Below, piece by piece: positions 36,760-49,330 of a DNA stretch of 64,000 bases (the stretch's first letter is position 1; each line of letters begins with the position of its first letter). The stretch is taken from the NCBI RefSeq assembly GCF_036370855.1, contig NC_088103.1:12339404-12403403 (forward strand), in the 5' to 3' direction. The stretch is from Dromaius novaehollandiae. Its lineage: Eukaryota > Chordata > Aves > Casuariiformes > Dromaiidae. The notes beneath the pieces were generated by a model. The model had not been told where the DNA came from, did no database searches, and saw only the letters and a program-made list of their open reading frames with translations. Made by a program: the position numbers and the translations under genes.

Positions 36760-38600
36760 CAAGGATAACAAACAAGTTTGTTTACCAGTTTCCACAAGTA
36801 GTAGACATGAAAAACAGAAAAAAAGATTACAGAACATGAAGTGCAGGTGCATCAATTTTCAGAAAATCACATAGATAAAACAAGTTTTTTTCCCCTCCCA
36901 CAGACATTCTCCCAGACGCCTTTAAGTTAAATTTTTTGCTGTACGTCACAGGTAGGCACTCAGCCCTGCTTGGCTTTAGCTCATGCAGTCAATATAAATA
37001 GGAAAACTATTACCCTTGAAACACTAACAACATTTTCTCTCTCCCCATCAATACCTTGGGGCTGGGGCAGGTACTCCTCACAGGGTCGCTGTCTGCAGGC
37101 TTCACAGCAATGAAATCCGGACTACGGGTTTCCTGTACAATCTTTGCTATTGACTTTCACATTACTGTGGCAACGGAAAGGTTGTCCCTTCAGAGCCACC
37201 TTTCAGAAAGCTTGAGCTCACATGTCATGGGGCAAGCTGAGCGCCAGCTGACTCGTGCCCGATTTCGGTGTACTGCAGCCCGATCACCCACAGCCCCATC
37301 ACAGCCAGTGATCGTGGGACCAGGGTTAGCCCTGCCCAACACTGCCTGTGCACGAGCAGCTGAAAGGTGTGAAGTTAAGCCAGGAATTCTGATAGATATT
37401 GACAAAACTAAAAGCTGCCGCAACCTTTTCTTACCTCAGGGACTCGGAAGTGCCACTTAAAAATGAGCCCTTGCAATTCAGGGGCCGAAGCAGCGTGATA
37501 ATTTGATTACTGATTTATTCTGAATTGTAACAGCAGCTCCGTCTGAGGCTCCCTGCATCCCCTGGCAGCTGAGCTATTTTGCACATGGCTGGTTCAGAGG
37601 AGCTTGTTCAGAAACTGCTCTTAACACTTTTCTGGAAGGTTTCCATAGGAAACCAGGAGAGTTGGGGATACAGCGGTATTAACAAATCACATACACACAC
37701 ACAGAATCAAATTAACTAGAAAAATTAACATGCAGTCATTTCTCAAAATGCAACGTGCATAACGCCCACTGCTAACAGAGGCAGACGGACACGGGCCCCT
37801 GAGTCGCTCCGGTGACTTTCCAGCACAGAGCATCACCACGTATGGGATGTGGTCACCATTTTCAATCCTGTACTTTGAAAGAGTAAAGATCTACTTTGAA
37901 GAGGAGTCAAGCCTGTAATTAATAACAAGAGGCAAACTAAAATATTCCCAAAATACAAACGATGGGGGAACGGCGGCATTACTGAGGTCCTGTTTGGTGG
38001 CCCAGTGAGGGCCCTGCTGGCGAGCTGGCCGTGAGCGCCTCCCCACTGTGGCATGCTTTTACAGCCCAAACCCACTTCACTACAAAATCCTGGCCTGAGC
38101 TATTTGCAGGTTCCCCCTGCCGCAGAGGAAAACCTTCCAATTTTGCCCTCTTTGCAGCTTATCCTCTGGCCAGCCTACCCCATGCTCCTCATCAACACAA
38201 GCAGAATAGAGGGGAACAGAGAAAAAAAGAGGCAGAAGCAGCTCTTTTTAAAACAAAAAAAAAGAAATACACACTTTTCCCCTCCAAAATTTCAAATGTT
38301 ATCATTCTTTTTGCTGGACATCCGACTCACCTCCGAGTGCCAGCAAGGCGCACGTCTCTTAAGTATTGCGTGCAGGGCTGCTTTACAGCTGTCATTTCTG
38401 ATCATCAGCTGCAGGCACATCACACTGGCATGGGGCTGGATCCCAGCTCGCCGCTGCCAGCGGCCCGTGCAAGGCCTTGCCCTAAAACAAAGAGTAAAAA
38501 ATGAAATGCTGCAGCTCCATATGCTCCTCCACATCTGGGTCCAAGCTGCCGCGTCACACGCTGCCGACAGCAAAGCCGGGCCCCTGTCTGCAGTTGTGTC
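36760..38600. other. Spacer with GC-rich patches
   Basis: GC-rich patches at 37.06-37.36 and 37.77-38.60 kb contain open frames up to 185 codons in overlapping phases on both strands. None has a recognisable domain or splice context, so no gene is called. Confidence 0.4.
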
Positions 38601-38960
38601 CATCTCATAGTTTGAATTATTATGGACAAGATTAAATGGTTATCCTTCTGTGTATCTATTACCTGTTTAAATTACGCTTCCAGCATGTGAATATTAACCA
38701 CTGGAAGAGGCAGATGAACTCCATTACCAAGCGAGTAAGAAGATTCAAATGAATATTGTCCTAACAAAATGTGTAATAGGAACAAGGAGCCCTCTGATTT
38801 CAGCGATATTTCATTCCTTTCTTCTGAGCCCTGAACTGGGCAATATTGTTCCAAATTTCTGTGCTAACAAATAAAAGAAATCTCCACTCCCTAGCATTGC
38901 CTTCTTCAGTCTTGCTTTACAAGATCTAAATTTTAATCAAAGCATTTCTAAGAAAAATCA
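38600..38960. promoter_or_regulatory. Candidate conserved non-coding element
   Basis: A non-repetitive AT-rich block includes TTTGAATTATTATGG, GTTTAAATTACGC, ATTCAAATGAATATTG and AATTTTAATCAAAGC. Paired ATTA-type cores and absence of simple repeats resemble developmental enhancers. Inference only. Confidence 0.3.
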
Positions 38961-39109
38961 AACAAATTAATTCCTCCAACCTGAACAGCAGGAGTGAAAA
39001 GCAATGCATTACCAAGCAGCTTTTGATAAGCTTTTTTCCCTTTAATTTAAAATTTTTCCTGCCAACTATGTTTATTTTCAAACCTTTCTCAACACAAACA
39101 GGAAAGAAG

Positions 39110-39480
39110 GATCAACGTGCTTCGGCATGACCTGCTGCTAACTCCTACCCAAAGCGCCCCTCGCCTCCCCCCGGCACACAAGGGCCGGCCCGCGGCAGCG
39201 CCCGCCTGCAGGCTCACGCCACCCGCTGCCTCGCTCCCCGGGCACTAGCGCCCACGATCTCCAAATCCACTATTTCTCCGTGCTTTCATACAACTTTAAT
39301 TTCCTGTGCAGTTAACACCACCACAAATAAGACTTGAGACCAGGCAAAGAAACTGAAGCCGCAACCTTCGCAGTAAGCCCGACCGAAGCGACGGCGGCAG
39401 GGGCGTCTCCCACCTCCCTGACCCGCGTGCCCAGCGCCCCTTCCCCGTGCCGGCCCCCGCGGCCGGGGGGAAGACACTAC
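39110..39480. promoter_or_regulatory. CpG-island-like segment, two lobes
   Basis: Two lobes (about 39.11-39.28 and 39.36-39.48 kb) each hold roughly 15-20 CpG dinucleotides in under 200 bp, including GGCCGGCCCGCGGC and CCCCGCGGCCGGGG. They stand out against CpG-poor flanks. Between them lies about 80 bp of AT-rich DNA. A CACGTCAT sequence of CRE type lies at the right edge. Unmethylated islands of this type usually mark promoters. The direction is unknown; a minus-strand transcript would lead toward the candidate exon at 36.75 kb. The 63-codon frame inside is a GC effect. Confidence 0.45.
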
Positions 39481-40890
39481 ACGTCATCTACCAAATTCAA
39501 TTAGCAACTTGGACAGGAGTTGCTTGAGATAGCTAAAACTTCAGAATTAGTGCCCCGACCAAATTAACTACTTTGCAGTCAACCTTGTCTCAGAAGAAGA
39601 GCCCAAACCAAAGAGCTCGGCTAACGCACACGGGCAGAAAAGGGCACTTCGAGGGGATACCGGCCAGTCCAGCCGCAGGAGACTGCCTGGAAAACGGCCT
39701 GGGCAGCCTCCGCTGGTGGAAGTGTCACTGGCCATGCAGAAGTGATGCCTGTGTCTGTACAGAGAGATATTCACGTTCAGTTTAAGAATAAATAAATAGA
39801 CAAATAACAATTAGCAGAGAGCTGAACTTTCAGTTTCTCTGGTCTGATGACAATACCCCAAAACAATGCACAACCATCATTACCTGGAGATCATCCATGA
39901 AGAAAAACGGTATTTATTTCAAAGCCTCCCCAGTACTAACTGGTACAGATAAGCAATTTCAGAGGCTGGGGTTAAAAATCGCTACATTTTCTGCTTTGCA
40001 ACAAATGCAATCATTTAAACTACTGTTAGTATGTCACAGCCAGGTAGATGCCCTCACAAGACATCTGACACCTAATCTATGACCATCAGCTAATATTCAA
40101 CTAAAAGTAAGAGGCAGTAGCATTTAAAGCTGTATAGAGTTCTTCAGCTGGATAAAAAGCATGAATGAAAAGCAAACATGCATTTTCTTAGCTTATATCT
40201 CAGTCTGCTTTCATTGCTCATACTGCAAGTTCTGCACAGGTTGCAGGGAGTGATTTTTAAATTCCTACAGCCTTCTCAAGAGTTTCAACTTAAGTTAACA
40301 AGATAGATAGATTTGAGCTACCAACACTGCAAGACACCGCTGAAATACGGCATCAACAGTCATGCCATTTTAATCAATGATGCTCCTATTCACTGAAGCA
40401 CATTGCTGGCCTTCAGCCAAATCACGCAAAAGAAAATTGCATTCATGCTCCCTGGTATTGCTGCTCCTCAGCAATCCATTACTGCATTGGAACAAGTCAA
40501 AAATCCTTTTCTCAAAGGCATTTTTTTCTATCAGCTCTCCAGAGGGGAGGTAAAAGCAGCAGGTCTCCAGGCCACAGTCCCAGCGAGCCGTTTGGTTCGT
40601 ACCTGGGGTCCGTCACTGCCTTCGGGACACCAGGGTCCTGCACAGTGAATGGCTCCGGCAGCCCCAGCAGCTGCAGCAGAGAAAGGAGTCAAAACCTCCC
40701 GGCACCACGATCCCGGCTGAGAAGTACAGTTTCATCCAACTGCACATATCGCAGTTAGGGCTGGGTCAGGACATTAAGGAAGTCTCCCTTGCTATCTGCA
40801 ATCTCCCTGCTAGTCCGAATCCAGCTTTACTCACAGCCAGGGACCAGCAACCAAGCAGCTCCTCAGCACCTAGATACGTTGCTGGAAGTT
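39481..40890. other. Non-coding spacer
   Basis: No gene is seen. A GC-richer patch lies at 40.54-40.74 kb, and a short GATA repeat lies near 40.30 kb. Confidence 0.45.
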
Positions 40891-40895
40891 TGGGG

Positions 40896-40944
40896 GGTTT
40901 TTTTGTTTTTGTTTTTTTTAAAAAAAAACAAAAACAAAAAAACC
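40896..40944. repeat. Perfect palindrome with 24-bp arms
   Basis: The left arm is GG-T7-G-T5-G-T8 (40896-40919). The right arm is A8-C-A5-C-A7-CC (40921-40944). Only one A lies between them. The interruptions are mirrored exactly, so the two arms are one sequence and its inverted copy, not two independent homopolymers. The DNA can form a cruciform and a transcript a 24-bp hairpin. Confidence 0.92.
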
Positions 40945-43440
40945 TAAACACTTTATAAACCTGAGCATTTACCTCCACTTCAAATAACTGATTTCCAAAG
41001 AGCAGATAGATCTAAATGCTGTTAGCATAGAACTAGGAAGCATCCAGGATCTTTGCAAAAAGGTAATCCACAATCTGAAGGAAATACAGCATGGCTGCTT
41101 CTGACTTTTACATACTTTATACATAATACTTCACTAACATGCTACAATATGTGCACAATTTTGGCTGATAAATTGAATTTCTTCGCACAGGTGTATCCAG
41201 GGAGATAATCTCATCTGCAAACTGTCTTTTCTGTCAATGAATAATTAAAAGGGTATCTTTCACAGGGTATTTATCTCTCCTCCACCATCTTGTTCTTTCC
41301 CTCTTTCCCCCCGCTCACTTTTTTTTTTTTTTTTTTTTTTAAATACCCAAGGTCTTGTTTCCAGCTATTGTACCCACCTGTATTTGCACTGCACTTAGTC
41401 AACACCAAAGCCCAGACATGGCATATTTGCAGTCTTGGCAGGTTTTATGGGTTCTGATGAATGTGTAACTGAATTTTGCACTGACCTTTCAGCAGGACCA
41501 TAACCCTTGCCACCTCTGAAAGGACTTTTACCCCCCCTCCAAGCCCTCTGCAAAGTGCTGTTAAATCTTTCAATTATCAGCAAGTACATACAGATTTTAT
41601 ATCACGCTCAAGAAAGAAAAGAAAACCAGCTATGTAGTATAGACAAGGAGAATAATTGGCTAGGTGATAGGATGGATTTCAGAGTATGGCAAGCCACCAG
41701 CTGTATCTGAGTCAAAGCCTCAAAGGAAATAACAATAACTCTCCTCTGGAAGTTACTAGCAGGAGTGTCATCACTAAAGAGCCTTCAGGCCAAGTCCCTA
41801 AGCTTTGTCGTGTTTGGGGAAAATTTGTTTTTCTTCTTCCCCTCTACATTTTCAGTCTTTAACTTGAAATTGCGCCCCATTTTTAGCTTTCCCCTTAGCC
41901 ACAGGGTTACACACGTTGACACACTATTTCTCCAAGACCTGTGGTGTTAGCACCAAATGCCACAAAACCAGTAAAGTCATGAGAGCTAGCACCACTGCTA
42001 AGCAGAGGAGCTGCCTTAAATTACCTTTTCCCAGCTGCCTGAACTCACTTGCTGTGCGGGAAGGAACGCAGGTCCCTGCAGAAGCATTCGCGTTTCCCTC
42101 AACAACCTGAGCCGCTTGGCCCAGGGAGGGCGTGGGAGTCGGCTGCTCCCCAGCAGCGCTGCCAGCGCTTGTAGATCCCAGGTTTCTTCAGCCCCAAGAG
42201 TGAAGGTCTCTCAGCTTCATTTAAAACCATGTACTTTTCTGGAACTGCTGATCTGTAGAGAAAGAGCTTGGAAAAATCGGAAACATATTTGCTGGTTCTT
42301 ATGGTACATGCTGGATCATCGAAAAATTACACATTACTATTTTTTTTAAAGCATTGCTAGGTGCTTTCAAAGGCTTACAGCGAAAACACCATACAGAGCA
42401 TCTCAATTTCATTATGAAGCAGGAGGCTGGTATGAAGAGTTGGGCAAAAGCAAACACCCTGCAGTTACTGGGTGCCAACAGGGACTTATGTTCCTGACAA
42501 ATATCAGCCCCAGTGTCCGACTTCTGGAGCTGCTTGGACTGCAGTTGTCCTAAGGAGCTCAAGTCCCAGTGACAGCACAACAAAGTGTGTCCTTACAGCG
42601 CACTTTTGCTTCCACGACAGCCCAGCTAAGGGCTGCGGCTCCTCACAGACAACCGTGGCAAGAGCTGCAGCCCATGCTCCAAGTCAAAGCACTGCCTGGG
42701 CTCTGCAGCTCACTCCGCTTGGCTGCGCCCCTTCCAAATCACTCTGAATTCAAGTTATTGCAGGACACTTGGAGCTTTAAAACAGCAGAAGCAGAGCTCT
42801 GCTCCCTGCTGCTATCGAATCTAGGCCATAAACGGGCCTTAAAGTGGCCTAAAACACACACGAGTTCAAACGAGTGGTGAAGGCTGCTAGGCCAAAGCAC
42901 AAAGTTTTCAAAGCCATCCTGGAAACTGAGGAAACACAACAGCCGTTTCCCCACCAGTTGTGAACACAGAGACCACGGCAGAAATGCAAATCAGAAGCGG
43001 AGAGCAGGCTGTACGACCCTCCTTTCTGCACTGTCAAGCTGACATCAGGGCTGATTTAGCAAGCCTGGGTTTGACCGACTGACAATTTTAGATGTTGCTT
43101 CCCAACTAGGCAACTTGTTTTGCCTGTGAACAGTCTGCAAAAATCAAAACTGTTTCTTCAAACATCCTTCATTCAATGTTTCCTAACTTTTTCTTAGCAC
43201 TTGAGTTTGCAAATTTAGGACGTGTTTAAATAGATTTGAATGCATCATATACGAAGCATAGCCAAGGGAACTTAAGAGCCAAGTGCTGAAGAGGACCAAA
43301 GAGGACACTGCTGAGATGAGAGGGGTCATCCCTCATTCACTGCACCATTTGCTGGTTTTTCAGTTACCAGTTCTTGCTACTGTCCTATTAATTTTTAGCC
43401 TTTTTTGGCATTTTTTTCCACTTTGTCTTTTTCAAGAGGC
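40945..43440. other. Non-coding spacer with GC-rich patches
   Basis: A T22 run lies at 41319-41340. GC-rich patches at 42.00-42.18 and 42.42-42.76 kb carry open frames near 100 codons in overlapping phases without recognisable product. No gene is supported. Confidence 0.45.
41319..41340 (+). repeat. Poly-T run (22 T)
   Basis: Twenty-two consecutive T residues preceded by a pyrimidine-rich stretch of about 35 bases. Confidence 0.9.
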
Positions 43441-46400
43441 CATGAAGGTTTCAGGGGCTGAGGCTGGTGTCCCTCCAGGATAGCCCCACTGATGAGAGCT
43501 CTGCTGCACCAGCAGCCAGCTGGAAGGAGCCTGGTTTGGGCTGCAAAGCCCCTGCAGGGTCTCTCCTTGCAGCAGCTGCAGTTTTCGAGGTCCAGCCCCC
43601 GCACAATAGCCACCAGTCAGCCAGGAAGCAGCGGCTCAGAGCTCATCTCGACTTTCCCTGGCACTTCATTAAGCGGATCAGGAAGACACAGCGGCAGCTC
43701 CATCCAGGCTCCCCAGACGGAGGAGCCCTGCGTCCACAAGCCACATGGCCGAGTCCGGCCTTCAGCTCTGCTGTCTGGAAAGCCTCACGCGCAAGGAGCT
43801 CATGGCAGCATGCAAATGCCATCTGCAGATAGAGAAGCATAGATTTTTTTTTCCCCTACCTTTTTTCTCCTCTTTGATTCCTGCTGGCCTTTGCTTCGCA
43901 GCAGGGCCCCCTGGCAAGTCGTGACTCCCACGTCGCAGCTGCCACCTGCAGGAGCCCAAGCTCCTCGCCAGGGAGCTGCATCCCTGGGCACTAAAACGGT
44001 CATGCTGCCAGCAGAGAGGTTTTTCTTTCCCTTCCACCTTGTTTGTTGTTTCTCTGCTTTCCATCTGTTCATCCCTCCCCCCTTCTGGCCTCACTGCTGC
44101 CTCCATATGCTTACCCCACCAACATGTATATTTTTGCTCACCTTTGCATATGCCCATCTCTGCAATGGGCTGGAGCCACAGTCTAAGCTTTTAGCTGCCA
44201 CCCAGCGTCAGAAGGAAACTTTGCCTCAAGATGCTCCAACGTGGCACAACACCACCAGAAAAGGTCAAAACCCCCAGACCGGACAGGCCATTCCCTCCTG
44301 TCCTCAGTGCTAAGAGCCCACTTCAAACCCTGGCCTCCGCAGCCGCTCGGCAGTGCTCACGCTCCATCCGAGTGCAGCGCGCTGATTGCGGGTGGCACCA
44401 CAAGGGCACCCCACACCTGAGGCCAAAAGTGGGGAGATGTCCCAAAATCCTGCCATGTCCCACTTACCCCCCCCCAAACCATTCCCCAATTAAAGATTAG
44501 TTCTTCTCCCAGCATCAGCATGTAAATGTTACATAGCTCTCTCCTCTCATTGCCTCTCTCAAGCAGAGCGTTTTTTAAATTATTTACCTATCTTCAGAAG
44601 TAAAGCGCCTATTTAACAAGGCACACGCACCACAGTATCTTTTATCATCTTGTCAGCAAGCTGCAAGCAAAAACCGAAAAACAAGATTGCATTAGAGGGA
44701 AGAACTCATCGTTGCAGCCCAAAACATATTCAATTATCTTCCCTCCCTGCTGCAAAACTCTGCTAATGAAACATGCAGACCCCAAAGGGAAAACCAGGTC
44801 CCTTAGCATAGCATAAACACAACAAGCCAATACTGGCCTTATTTTGCTTCTAACCATCTTCCTTCACAACTGGATACATTTTCCATTTATTCATTACCCA
44901 ATGAGCCCCCCTCTCCCTGAGCAAGTGTTAAAGCATAAGTCACTTCCACAAACTTGCAACAACAAATATTTTCATTTTCTCTTTTTTCCCTGCCCTACCA
45001 TACACCTCATGGCAGCTTTCCTCATAACAAACAACAGGGAAACATGAGAGACAGCAATTGAACGCTGTTACCTACATTTGCGGATTGGAGCACCTTCGCA
45101 CATCTCCTGACATTGAACTTAATTAGGCTTTCAAATTAAGAATTGGTGAAGAATAAAAATTAATATATTGCAGTGCTCATTTTTCCCCAGAAATGCCCCA
45201 AAATATTATTACAATGCATGTTTTCAGTCCCTCTGTCCACTGCCCAAGCAAACCCATTGCTTTAGAGCAGGTGATGGAGCTATTTGATATCTGTATCCAT
45301 ACCTATTGTGTAGGTTAGAATTTGTCCAGGTTATCAAAGAAATACTTTAACTCTAGAAAACAAAGTTGTGTAATATTTGATTACTGTGAACATTCACCAG
45401 AGACGATGCAAATCCATGCTCGGCAGCAGCTGCTTTCGTGTTTCTCCTTGTGTAAGTCAAGACTTTCTTTGGATATCCAACCAAGGTGCTGCACAGGCAC
45501 CAGGACACACCTGATACAGCTTGAGAGAGCTACAAAATCACCACCTAACCTGCTACAACAGCAGGCAAAAGCCTTAAACCCTCCTAAACGTGCTTTGCAG
45601 GGTGCAGGTTTTGCCTTTCCTTGTGACAGGAGCACGCTCGGCTCCTTCGCTGCAGCTCATCTGCACCTTGGCCAGATGCACCAGCGCTGCAGCCTAGGAA
45701 GGAAACAAGTGGAAGAGTGGATTGAGCCATGCAGGTTTGAGTTAAAACCAAAAAGGTTTCATGTTAAAGTGTATATGGGTCAGTGTGGCAGATGCACACT
45801 TACTGTTTTTCACAGTCAAAAGCCAGCTGAATGCCACGAATGCAAAGGCCCTGCTGAAGGGGGCTTCCCCAACCAAGATGCGACTCCAGCTCCACAGGCC
45901 CCGCCAGGCAAGTCGCGCCGGTCTCGCCTGGCAGCCAAGCACTAGAGACAGGGCTTGCCCGGTTTGTTATTCAAGCTTGGAAAACCGTTTGCATGATGCA
46001 ACACTGACCTGCTGCCCCCTCTCCACATGCCGCTCCGGTCCGTGAAATACGTTAATTCTGCGCCCGCTCCAGGCTGGCGGCTCCGCAGAGGCAACACAGC
46101 GCCGGTCCCCTATGGAAAAATCTGTCCGTTCTTGGAAACGTGCACAAAGCTTTCAGAATACGAAGCCCAGGTGACTGGCCAGGCGGTTTCTCTGCAAAGG
46201 AAGAGGAACATAGGGACATCGGGATCAGCTGCAGGACTAGCACGGGGAAAGGACATGTCACTGCTAGCCCATGTCACCCTAATGCCCGCAGTGCGTAGCT
46301 GGCAGTGTCCAGGCAAATCGGAAGACCCAAACAGACCACCACATACAGACACCAAGCCGGAGGTATGTTACAGAGCTGGCTTTCAAAGTATGTCAGAAGC

Positions 46401-47009
46401 TACTAACAGAGAGTGTCACTGAAGCCACTTTTTTGCCAAACGGTATTTCAGAAAAACAAGCAGAATATTTGAGCAATTCAAAATATTTTTTTCTTGTTTT
46501 TCAGTGTTTCTGAGAAACTAGAGGAACCTGCTTGGCAAAAAAAAGAGTCCTGCAGCGCATGGTCCTTCCCCAGCCATGCCCAGGCAAGGACACCAGCGGG
46601 TTCGCCGTCGCACCATCCCTCGAAGGAGCGAAACAGGCCGCTGTCTGAGAAGGTAGCAGGCAGTGCCTGGAAAGGCAACTAGTCCCTAATGAGGGCCTGT
46701 AAAACCCAGAGCGGGTCCCACGCAGGCCAGGCGCTCGCGCTGCCTCGGCACCGCTGTCTGCTGGGTAAATAAATCTCAGCAGCCGCCAGGAGCCGAGGAG
46801 CAGGGCTGACAGCACAGCAGGGGGGTTCCTACTATTTCTCTCTGTATTTTTTAGTAATGTCGCAGTGTGCTGATGCCACCGGCTGCTTTCCTGGCTCTTC
46901 ATGGGTGCTGCCAGCATTGCCCTTAGGGGACATCTCCTCAGGGCACAAGGCTGCATTTGGAAAGAAGTAATTTCCCTATGCAAATTGCAGAAAAGCATCC
47001 CAAAGAACA
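43441..47009. other. GC-rich, CpG-containing region without identified gene
   Basis: This is the most continuously GC-rich stretch, with patches at 43.48-44.46, 45.42-46.43 and 46.55-46.94 kb. Open frames reach 207 codons (45322-45945, plus) and 169 codons (46501-47010, minus), but they overlap others on the opposite strand and show no domain I recognise. An AT-rich block at about 45.11-45.19 kb (AACTTAATTAGG, AAATTAAGAATTGG) is enhancer-like. An ATGCAAAT octamer lies near 46.98 kb. Confidence 0.4.
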
Positions 47010-47270
47010 CATGAAAATACCTGAGTGCTCAAATTAATTGCTTGCATAGGAGGCAACCAGTAGATAAATAACCAACATCAATATTTTTGCATTCCAATTT
47101 CTATCTTGCACTGCTAGAAGTTATTTTCACATTTAAATAGCAGACTCACATTTAAACTAATCAGGATTTAACAATTGAGACGCAATTGAAAAATACCAGG
47201 AGCATCCTATTGAGCTGCTAGCGCTGATTATTCTGTATTTTCAAAAATTGTAATTGGAGGACTGCAACCT
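47010..47270. promoter_or_regulatory. Candidate conserved non-coding element
   Basis: A non-repetitive AT-rich block has dense homeodomain-like cores: CAAATTAATTGC, AACTAATCAGG, GCTGATTATTC, AATTGTAATTGG. It also has paired CAATTGA motifs (AACAATTGAG and GCAATTGAAA). It lies directly beside the GC-rich region. Resembles a developmental enhancer; no alignment made. Confidence 0.35.
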
Positions 47271-48930
47271 TTTTCCCCCTAGCTATCACAGAAGAAAATG
47301 GCCTTAAGTCACTTTTTCTGAAATTTTTACTGGGATCCACCAGGACATCTTCTGCCCATATCAAAACTTTTGCTTTCCTTGTATGAACTGCTGCTGGCTA
47401 GTAACTGAGGGGTTTGCCCTGCCTAACATTTGAGATACATGTTCTGCCTTGGTTTTGGTGCCTTCCTTAAAGGTCGGCACACATCGTACCTAATCCGACT
47501 TGTAATTGCCCCAATAAACGTGGCTGAACAGAAAAACACCAGCACATTTAAACACAGAGGATTGTATTACATTTGTTTCCAGTCCTAATGAATCTGATAA
47601 CAAGAAAAGCACAACTACAGCACTTTTCCAGTGCTGACTTATATGCCAAGATGAAACGGAGTTTGTGTTTGTTTCAATTGGCTCAAAAGGTCCTCTCCTA
47701 CCCCAAAAGGCTGGGTGTGCCCATGCTGCTGACAGGGGCGGCCGGGCACCTTGGCCACCGAACCAAAGGGTGATGAAGGTACCAGAGCGCGCAATAACGC
47801 TTTTATTTCAATAGATTAAAACGATAACGGAGGATCAGAGGAGCACATGGCTGAGGCAATCGTCCCCCTGAAACCCCAGCGACGGCCCGTCGTCCCCAGA
47901 CACCCGCCCTCGCCTCACTCAGGACAGCACCGGACCACCAGGGGCGGCCACGATAGTTATTGCATTTCTCGCCCATGCTGAATTGGGAAGCTCCCATGTG
48001 TTTCCATAGAAAGAAGCAAGCAATCGGGCAAACCAAGCTGCTTCCGCGATGCTGCTTTGCTATCTGTGCCTGCAATCAAAATACAATCTTCCAGCAGCAT
48101 TTGTGTTTCTCCTGCGAGAAGGGAGCAGAGATGCCAGCCAAAGCCCTAACAGGAGGAGCTACGGGTTCCTGCGTAGAAAACAAACAGCTCTCATCCCTCT
48201 AAACCCCACAGCTGCCGCAAACCGCTCGATATGATATTTAATGCAAACACCAGGCCCCACTCCCTGACGGAGTCAGGATAAAGAGACTATTCAAGAACAA
48301 ACACATATCGCCCCACACATCAAGACGAAGTGAAACGAAATAACTGAAGAAAACCATAGTTTCCAAAGCACAACTCCTGTCAGCACCCCGTCTAAGAACA
48401 CTGTCAGCCAGTACTGGACTAACAAGCGCACTGGTGTTACTGAGCCCACTGAAGACCACGGCGAGACTGTGTTAATGCGCCGCGCTGCTGCCTCGCGCCA
48501 GGCTGGGAACAGCTACCTCAGACCCAGACCGATGCGTTGGGAGAAACGAGCATTTCCCACCAATCCAGAAAAGCGCACACTGCTTTTCTCCCCAAATATA
48601 TCACATATGCAAGACAGGCACAGTAGGACAACAGGCACATTAACTTTGACTTTAAATCATTGGCGCAGATGCCCTGTGCCTGGACCACCACATCCCCACA
48701 GACGCCCTTCATGTTCAATTTACCACGCATGCAAAGTTTTGCCCAAAGGCTGTGTTTTATATCCATATTCCTCCATGAGGGAGGTTTCAGGCATGTGCAA
48801 GCCTGATTGTATGTCAGCTCCCCATAAGCATCAAAATATGTTTACTTTTTCTCTACTCAGCTATGTACTACATCAAACTCACATTTGGGGATATGTATGC
48901 ACATGCCAAATATGATATTTGCACATTATT
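47271..48930. other. Non-coding spacer with GC-rich patches
   Basis: GC-rich patches lie at 47.69-47.94 and around 48.47 kb. A 148-codon frame at 48469-48915 shows no recognisable domain. No gene is supported. Confidence 0.45.
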
Positions 48931-49330
48931 TAAATTTTTAACATATTCCTGAGAGCTGAACAAATTAATACTTTGATTAACTTAGCCATTTGCTCTTGTG
49001 TGATTATTTTCTGAAATTAATGCATTATTTAAATTTATTCAATAAAATTGCTTCTGGGATGTTTCTTCTCCGGGCTGACGATAAACACTGGAGCTCAGAC
49101 AGGCGTAACTGGAGGTGGGTGGCTGCAGCGGTAACCATGCAGTAAGCGCCGGGCGCCGCAGTGCTCCCCAGGTGCAGGCACCCTCCTGCTCCTGCACGAG
49201 CCGAACCTGGCACTCAGGGCCAGCAACACAACCTTGACATTTGCTTCCATCACACCTTCAGCCAAATAAATCACAACATCGATTAAGATTAATTAAAGAA
49301 AGTACAATCAGTCCTTTCTTAAAAAGCAGT
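48930..49330. promoter_or_regulatory. Candidate conserved non-coding blocks
   Basis: Two AT-rich blocks, 48.93-49.06 kb (AAATTAATACTTTGATTAAC, GAAATTAATGCATTATTTAA) and 49.24-49.31 kb (CATCGATTAAGATTAATTAA), flank a GC-rich core at 49.06-49.21 kb. CTTTGAT and TTGATTAAC are TCF/LEF- and HNF1-like. Enhancer-like by character only. Confidence 0.33.

Noticed and set aside
38053-38610. 185-codon plus-strand open frame
   Set aside because: Overlaps another long plus-strand frame in a different phase and frames on the minus strand; composition not protein-like; GC effect.
45322-45945. 207-codon plus-strand open frame
   Set aside because: Longest frame in the window, but in GC-rich DNA with low stop density, with opposing frames, no recognisable domain and no consistent splice context.
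46501-47010. 169-codon minus-strand open frame
   Set aside because: GC-rich patch, Arg/Pro/Ala/Leu-rich random-looking translation, no domain recognised.
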